The notes beneath the pieces were generated by a model. It was given only the letters and a program-made list of their open reading frames with translations, ran no database searches and had not been told where the DNA came from. This document shows positions 57,473-64,000 of a DNA stretch of 64,000 nucleotides, piece by piece. The number at the start of each line of letters is the position of its first letter. Position 1 is the first letter of the stretch. Origin of the DNA: Actinostola sp. cb2023 (taxonomy: Eukaryota > Cnidaria > Anthozoa > Actiniaria > Actinostolidae). A program made the translations under genes and the position numbers. Location: the NCBI GenBank assembly GCA_033675265.1, contig JAUJYZ010001194.1:232001-296000 (forward strand), read 5' to 3'.

Positions 57473-58085
57473 ATAGTGTCGTTGTATTTGTACAAATTTC
57501 GTGCTCTCGTGCTCTCTAGATCATTTATTTGGATATATTATATTCATCATTTTGATGCATGACATATGTTAACGACCTATTAGGATTAGTGTAAGCTATT
57601 GTAGTTACAGTGTAATGACCTAAGAAACTTTACCATAAATAGGCATTGCGTATTTTTACAACACTGATCAGTCTGATAACCGCTTATTCTATTTTGCTTC
57701 TTTTTTGTTTATTTTTGGGGGTCGTGAAATAGTGTTTCTGTGTGCATTGGTTGTGGGTATTGTATTTACAGTCATTTGCAAAAATTCTGGCCGCTACGAA
57801 ATATCAATATATCAATATATCGGGTGCATTATGGGTAATTAAATAATCGAAAATTCCCCTTAAAGCGGGCTAACGCCAGCAAAGTTAGTAGAAATATTTA
57901 GTATGATGTTTATTTTAGTCATACGTTTGTTGTTTGTAAATTTTGCTTCATTTAATAAGTTAGGAAACTCAAAATAGTATTATTTAATTACCCATAATGC
58001 ACCCGATATATTGATATATTGATATATCGTGGCGGCCAGAATTTTTGCAAATGACTGTACATGGTTTGTGTATTTACGATTATAT
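57473..58085 (+). repeat. Second copy of the GPCR 3'-flank segment, split by a MITE
   Basis: Colinear with 38140-38460. The MITE at 57769-58057 interrupts it. Confidence 0.72.
57769..58057. mobile_element. MITE family C, TA target
   Basis: Ends CAGTCATTTGCAAAAATTCT and inverse; TA on both sides; arms contain ATCAATATATCGGGTGCATT. 289 bp near palindrome. Confidence 0.85.
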
Positions 58086-58723
58086 GCCCGTAGGGGGTTC
58101 GAATGCCTGAACCTCCCTTGAGGAAATTTTTTTTTTTTTCAGACGACAAAAACATCGCCAATTTTTCGTTGTCAAAGAAAACCTGTTCGTGTAGATGCGA
58201 CTTTAGAAAACAAAGTTCTTCTGTTGTAGAAGTTCTGCGAAGGCTTTTCTGTTTTGTGTATATCGTATTGCTTGTTCTTTGTCAATATTTAAAAGTTGGC
58301 TGATCTTTATCCAAGGATCCCTGATGTCGGTATTTAGCAGTCGGATTAATAAAAAGCATTAAATTTGAGTTCGGGGCTTCTGCATATGTGCGCTATGAAA
58401 GACTTGACTTGAAGACAAACAGCCTGAAGCAACGGCCTCTGGCTCTGTAGTTGAGTACCATCCCCGCCGACATGGCATCTCGTTCTTTAATAAACACTCA
58501 GGCTTACATGCAAGTCGTTCTGTATAGCTTTTTAATGTCAACCTTTAATTATTAAAACGATCATTGCAAATTCATGAGCACCCAAAGCTCACAATATCAC
58601 TATATTTATATAAATTATACACCTATTTCAAAAAACGTTGGCATCTGAAATTTGAATCTGAAATCTGAGACCGAGAGGGTGGGTATGAGTTGTGATCTAT
58701 CTTGTAATAGACCTCGAGATGTA

Positions 58724-59186
58724 GACCTCTTTAGCTTGTATGCAAATTGCCCATTTCAGATCATGTGATGTAAACATTGATATTCTCTGGAGAATTACAG
58801 CGATTTGAAAAAATTCTGTAAAATCCTAATCGATCGATATATCGATATATAGTAATTTGCATAATCCTAATTCTTTGATTTTAGCTATTATTAAACCTGA
58901 ATCTAAACCCAATTAACATTTGTAGTATGTATGTGAAAAACAATTGAAAAATGTGAACTTTAGAGGGCTCAGTATTCAGCCATTTTATGATGAAAATTAC
59001 CCACAATGCACCCGATATATTGATATATTGAAATATATTGCTTTTACATAATTTTTGCAAATCGCTGTAGTCCTTTCAATATAAACGAATACATTTCAGA
59101 AATATAAAGGAACAATTCTCCAGAGAATATCAGTGTTTACATCACATGATCTGAAATGGGCAATATGCATACAACCTAAAGAGGTC
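58724..59186. mobile_element. MITE family B, split copy, middle element of the nest
   Basis: Same ends as 23969-24160 (GACCTCTTTAGCTTGTATGC) with TA flanks. Its loop is interrupted at TA by the family C element. Confidence 0.85.
58798..59067. mobile_element. MITE family C, innermost element
   Basis: Ends CAGCGATTTGAAAAAATT and inverse CAGCGATTTGCAAAAATTAT; TA duplicated; interior shares GCACCCGATATATTGATATA with 57769-58057. Confidence 0.85.
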
Positions 59187-59412
59187 TATTACTGGAATAT
59201 GCCACGTCCTTTAGGCGAAGACCTGCGGTGGCTACGAGTGTTTTTAGGTCACAGATTCAGATTTCAGATTCAGATTTCACATTTCAACGTTTTTTGAAAT
59301 AGGTGTATATTTGCAACAAGTTAAAGGACAGCTCAGTTTAGTTTCTAAATTCCGCATCAAAATAAGTAAGAAAATATACGTTAAGTACGTTTTATCTTAG
59401 CTTGAAAGTACG

Positions 59413-60131
59413 CATGCTCGAGGATCCAGCGGTTTTTGTCCGCGCTCCGAAGTCACCGGCCGAAACAACCCGCTGGATAAATTACCTACTAGTACGAGTT
59501 CTAGGGCGTGATATGCTCTCAAACGGATTTAGTATAGCTCGCATTTCAGACCCTAAAGAAATGTCTAAAATGAAGTGACAACTGAAGTCCAGATTGTTCA
59601 TAATGATATATACGATGAAAACTCCGTATTCCGTACTCGTGGTACGTATTCTTTCAGCTGGCGGTACTTATAGCTTCAAATCGTTTCTGGCCTCCCAATT
59701 CAAACAACACATTTACCAGCGCTAAGGATCGGATATCACAAGCAAAAATATCAAGCTTTTGCCATATCCTGTCGGTAGCTGTGCAAAATATCATTCCACC
59801 TTTTTTTTAAACGATAATTAAACGCTTCGAGAACCATGAAGGTCCAAGAACTGTTCTGGCTTTAGGAAATCGATCCCGGGGAAAAACTAGAGTACGTGAT
59901 CGATCGCATCACGCAAATGCATTTCTTTAAAACATCCGTCAACATGGACGCTATCTTTGAAAAATATGGTCGAGTTTTGATTGGCCCTCTTTTTACCCTC
60001 AAAAAGAGGGCCAATCAAAATCAAGATACGTATCACGCCACAGAACTCGTACTAGCAGGTAATTTATCCAGCGGGTTGTTTCGGCCGGTGACTTCGGAGC
60101 GCGAACAAAAACCGCTGGATCCTCGAGCATG
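59413..60131. mobile_element. Mutator-like fold-back element, about 100-bp arms
   Basis: Ends CATGCTCGAGGATCCAGCGG and inverse; arms continue through ACCGGCCGAAACAACCCGCT and ACTAGTACGAGTTCT. Flanks GAAAGTACG and GAAAGTACT match at 8 of 9 positions. Inner hairpin TTGATTGGCCCTCTTTTT. 719 bp, no transposase. Confidence 0.82.
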
Positions 60132-60384
60132 GAAAGTACTTTGAAATTGCAGGAAATACCGTTTAAGAGGACCTATATTTCAAAAATTTTTCCGTGGGGG
60201 CATGCCCCCGTACTGCCCCCCTAGACGAGTGCACTTTCGGTGCACACCATGCATACTTCATGTCGGTAACGAGAACGAACCCCCTTTTGAAAATGCCATG
60301 CAGCTACGGGCCTGAACTGTTTCCTGGAATTTGTTATTTACTTTGCGGATCATGAAATGCTTAGGATACTTATACATTGGTGAA

Positions 60385-61720
60385 AAAACACACCCATACC
60401 ACTTACACTATCATACTACAGTACAGGTGTAGAGGTACACACCAATACCACTTACTATCATACTACAGTACAGGTGTAGAGGTACACACCCATACCACTT
60501 ACTATCATACTACAGTACAGGTGTAGCGGTACACACCCATACCACTTACTATCATACTACAGTACAGGTGTAGCGGTACACACCCATACCACTTACTAGC
60601 ATACTACAGTACAGGTGTAGCGGTACACACCCATACCACTTACTAGCATACTACAGTGCAGGTGTAGAGGTACACACGATTACCGCTTACTATCATACTA
60701 CAGTACAGGTGTAGCGGTACACACCCATACCACTTACTAGCATACTACAGTGCAGGTGTAGAGGTACACACGATTACCGCTTACTATCATACTACAGTAC
60801 AGGTGTAGCGGTACACACCCATACCACTTACTATCATATCACTTACTATCATACTACAGTACAGGTGTAGCGGCACACACACCTACCATTTACTATCATG
60901 CTACATGCAGTACAGGTGTAGTGGTACACACCCATACCACTTTAGTATCATACTACAATACAGGTGTAGTGGTACACACCCATACCACTTCAGTATCATA
61001 CTACAATACAGGTGTAGCGGTACACACCCCTACCACTTACTCTCATACTACAGTACAGGTGTAGCGGTACACACCCCTACTACTTACTATCATGCTACAG
61101 TACAGGTGTAGCGGTATACACTCATACCACTTACTCTCATACTACAGTACAGGTGTAGCGGTACACACCCCTACCACTTACTATCATGCTACAGTACAGG
61201 TGTAGCGGTATACTCCCATACCACTTACTATCATACTACAGTACAGGTGTAGCGGTTAACACCCATACCACTTACTATCATGCTACAATACAGGTGTAGC
61301 GGTATACACCCATACCACTTACTGTCATACTACAGTACAGCTGTAGCGGTACACACCCCTACCACTTACTATCATGCTACAGTATAGGTATAGCGGTATA
61401 CACCCATTGCCGGGTTTCATATCGTGAGAGACTGGGTACGAATCCCTAAATATTGTACACACCCAAAGCACTTACTATCATACTACAGTACAGGTGTAGA
61501 GGTACACACCCATACCACTTACTATCATACTACAGTACAGGTGTAGTGCTACACATCCATACCACTTACTGTCATTCTAAAGTACAGGAGTAGCGGTACA
61601 CACCCATACCACTTACTATCATACTACAGTACAGGTGTAGCTGTATACTCCCATATCACTTACTATCATACTACAGTACAGGTGTAGCGGTACACACCCC
61701 TACCACTTACTACCATGCTA
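60385..61720. repeat. 47-bp minisatellite, first block
   Basis: About 28 copies of a 47-bp unit (ACAGTACAGGTGTAGCGGTA, CACACCCATACCACTTACTA, TCATACT) with marker variants at 60897 (GCTACATGCAGTAC) and 61405 (CATTGCCGGGTTTC). Confidence 0.95.
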
Positions 61721-62093
61721 GAAACCTAGAAACCAGACGGGTCAATTAGAAAGTGACAACCATGTACAAAATTTTGAACTGTGAAATGCCGATTTATTTA
61801 TCTGATATGTTCCAAAATGTTTCCGGCAGTCACGAATATAATCTCCGTGGATGTCACTCCAACCTGAAACTACCCCAAACGAAAACAATTTTTTGTAAAC
61901 AAAGTTTTTGTTACAGTGGAGCAGTTGCCTGGAATTCTCTGCCACTAAATAAGCGAGAATCCCCTAGCCTTGCTAGTTTTACAAGTTGTTTATAGAATAA
62001 TCACTATTCATTATATATATTTATTATTACAATGTAACACGGCTCTCAGGAAGAGCATTTATTTTAATGATGTGACACCGTGTAGAGATAAAG

Positions 62094-62143
<50 letters not shown>

Positions 62144-62834
62144 TCAAGTATGTTAAGGCCTGGGTCAGGAGAAAAATCGATAAAATTACTGATTTTCGTT
62201 TTTGAACGTGGTAGCTCAACCAAATAGAACGAAACTTGGCACATCGATGGAATGTATCGCGATAAGTAACCTTAACTGTGTTGTGGAGATTAGGGTGATC
62301 ACGTGATCACATGACGTCATTATAATATGTCAAAATTCGTTTTCACTCGGGGGTTACGAGTTTCATACATAAGGGATTGACGATGTTTCTAAATTAACCC
62401 AATTACCTAGCTCTACGACTCTACGATTAGACAATTGGAAATTATAATTTATTTACGGAGATATTTGCACATATATGCTAAAATAGGTCACGTGACAAAC
62501 GTCTTTCATTAATATCTCTTTTCCTGACGGGAAAGTACAAACTGTCTAAGCGCTACATTATTCAGCACTATAAGCTAAGTTCATTTTGATATTAAACATT
62601 TTCCACCTTACAAAATTCAGGACCCCATTTAAGGATTAGTGCTTCTTTAGTCTATGACGTCATCAATCACGTGACTAGCACAAAATCTGAACCAAAATTT
62701 AAAAAATATTAAAATCAACAAAATACGTAAATATGACTCGAAACTGCTTTTTGTTAGCCGTGAAACGGTCAATTATACGTCCAAGGTCAAATAAGGTCAA
62801 ACCCAGGCCTTAACATACTTGAGTTATTATTATT
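61721..62834 (+). mobile_element. 5'-truncated jockey-like LINE inserted in the minisatellite
   Basis: Plus strand: MYKILNCEMPIYLSDMF, EYNLRGCHSNLKLPQTKT and CYSGAVAWNSLPLNKRE, the reverse-transcriptase C-terminus, then a UTR and an ATT tail. Flanked by ATGCTA on both sides, a word present in normal array units. The tail contains 62143-62823. Confidence 0.82.
62143..62823. mobile_element. Family D element inside the LINE ATT tail
   Basis: Ends CTCAAGTATGTTAAGGCCTG and inverse; interior has CACGTGA and TGACGTCA motifs. ATT tracts on both sides hide the exact TSD. Non-coding. Confidence 0.78.
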
Positions 62835-64000
62835 ATGCTACAGTACAGGTGTAGCGGTATACACCCATACCACTTACTATCATACTACAGTACAGGTGTA
62901 GCGGTACACACCCATATCACTTACTAGCATACTACAGTACAGGTGTAGAGGTACACACCATTACCACTTACTATCATACTACAGTACAGGTGTAGCGGTA
63001 CAAACCCATATCACTTACTAGCATACTACAGTACAGGTGTAGAGGTACACACCCATACCACTTACTATCATTCTACAGTACAGGTGTAGCGGTACACACC
63101 CATATCACTTACTAGCATACTACAGTACAGGTGTAGAGGTACACACCATTACCACTTACTATCATACTACAGTACAGGTGTAGCGGTTAACACCCATACC
63201 ACGTACTGTCCTACTAGCTACAGTACAGGTGTAGTGGTACACACCCATACCACTTACTATCATACGACTTACTATCATACTACAGTACAGGTGTAGCGGC
63301 ACACACACCTACCATTTGCTATCATGCTACATGCAGTACAGGTGTAGTGGTACACACCCATACCACTTCAGTATCATACTACAATACAGGTGTAGTGGTA
63401 CACACCCATACCACTTCAGTATCATACTACAATACAGGTGTAGCGGTACACACTCATACCACTTACTCTCATACTACAGTACAGGTGTAGCGGTACACAC
63501 CCCTACTACTTACTATCATGCTACAGTACAGGTGTAGCGGTATACACTCATACCACTTACTCTCATACTACAGTACAGGTGTAGCGGTACACACCCCTAC
63601 CACTTACTATCATGCTACAGTACAGGTGTAGCGGTATACTCCCATACCACTTACTATCATACTACAGTAAAGGTGTAGCGCTACACACCCCTACCACTTA
63701 ATATCATGCTACAGTACAGGTGTAGCGGTATACACCCAAACCATTTACTGTCATACTACAGTACAGCTGTAGCGGTACACACCCCTACCACTTACTATCA
63801 TGCTACAGTACAGGTATAGCGGTATACACCCATTGCCGGGTTTCATATCGTCAGAGACTGGGTACGAATCCCTAAATATTGTACACACCCAAAGCACTTA
63901 CTGTCATACTACAGTACAGGAGGTGAGGTACACACCCATACCACTTACTATCATACTACAGTACAGGTGTAGTGGTACACATCCATACCACTTACTGTCA
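62835..64000. repeat. 47-bp minisatellite, second block (runs off the right edge)
   Basis: Same unit as 60385-61720. The marker variants recur at 63314 and 63831, in the same order and near-constant offset. Confidence 0.95.

Larger units (their letters stand above)
58620..59305. mobile_element. MITE family A, outer element of a three-level nest
   Basis: Ends CACCTATTTCAAAAAACGTT and inverse; TA on both sides; arms continue as AATCTGAAATCTGA repeats. It contains the family B element at 58724-59186. Confidence 0.85.

Overview
This is a eukaryotic, metazoan window: AT-rich, intron-bearing, packed with microsatellites, minisatellites and fold-back transposons. The gene content points to a cnidarian, most likely an anthozoan such as a stony coral or sea anemone. 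The evidence is a CUB-domain receptor tyrosine kinase, a PAN/apple plus fibrinogen-like secreted protein, an intronless class A GPCR, BEL/Pao, jockey-like and Penelope-like retroelement remnants, and a standard metazoan tRNA-Gly(GCC). The species assignment is inference; I could not run a search.

Layout. 1-2133: BEL/Pao protease remnant, a 21-bp minisatellite, then the 5' part of a minus-strand PAN/fibrinogen-like gene that runs off the left edge. 2134-10828: no convincing host gene; several inverted-repeat elements, homopolymers and a decayed SAP-like fragment. 10829-32665: one plus-strand gene, rebuilt here from 13 exons with compatible intron phases (2808 nt including the stop, 935 residues): signal peptide, four CUB domains, one transmembrane helix and an FGFR-like tyrosine kinase. 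Its introns hold most of the large tandem arrays (68-bp, CT, ATT, pentanucleotide, 74-bp, 22-bp) and many transposons. 32666-36797: nested transposons and a LINE tail with a long ATTC array. 36798-37811: intronless GPCR. 37812-45760: transposon nests, including a TTAA-flanked insertion inside another element. 45761-48070: a 9-bp-TSD element inserted in a Penelope-like element, and tRNA-Gly. 48071-49692: sequence that reads as a base-level blend of 46605-48058 with the adjacent 51-bp minisatellite, probably a consensus artefact. 49693-51450: the clean 51-bp array, open as a 17-residue repeat. 51500-60140: dense fold-back elements, a LINE remnant and a three-level transposon nest. 60385-64000: a 47-bp minisatellite split by a truncated LINE that itself carries another insertion.

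The protein genes do not form a pathway. The receptor kinase and the GPCR are both cell-surface signalling receptors; the PAN/fibrinogen-like protein is likely secreted. The most informative material is structural: several insertions can be read against their own empty sites inside this window, and target-site duplications (TA, TTAA, 5, 8 and 9 bp) sort the elements into superfamily-like groups.
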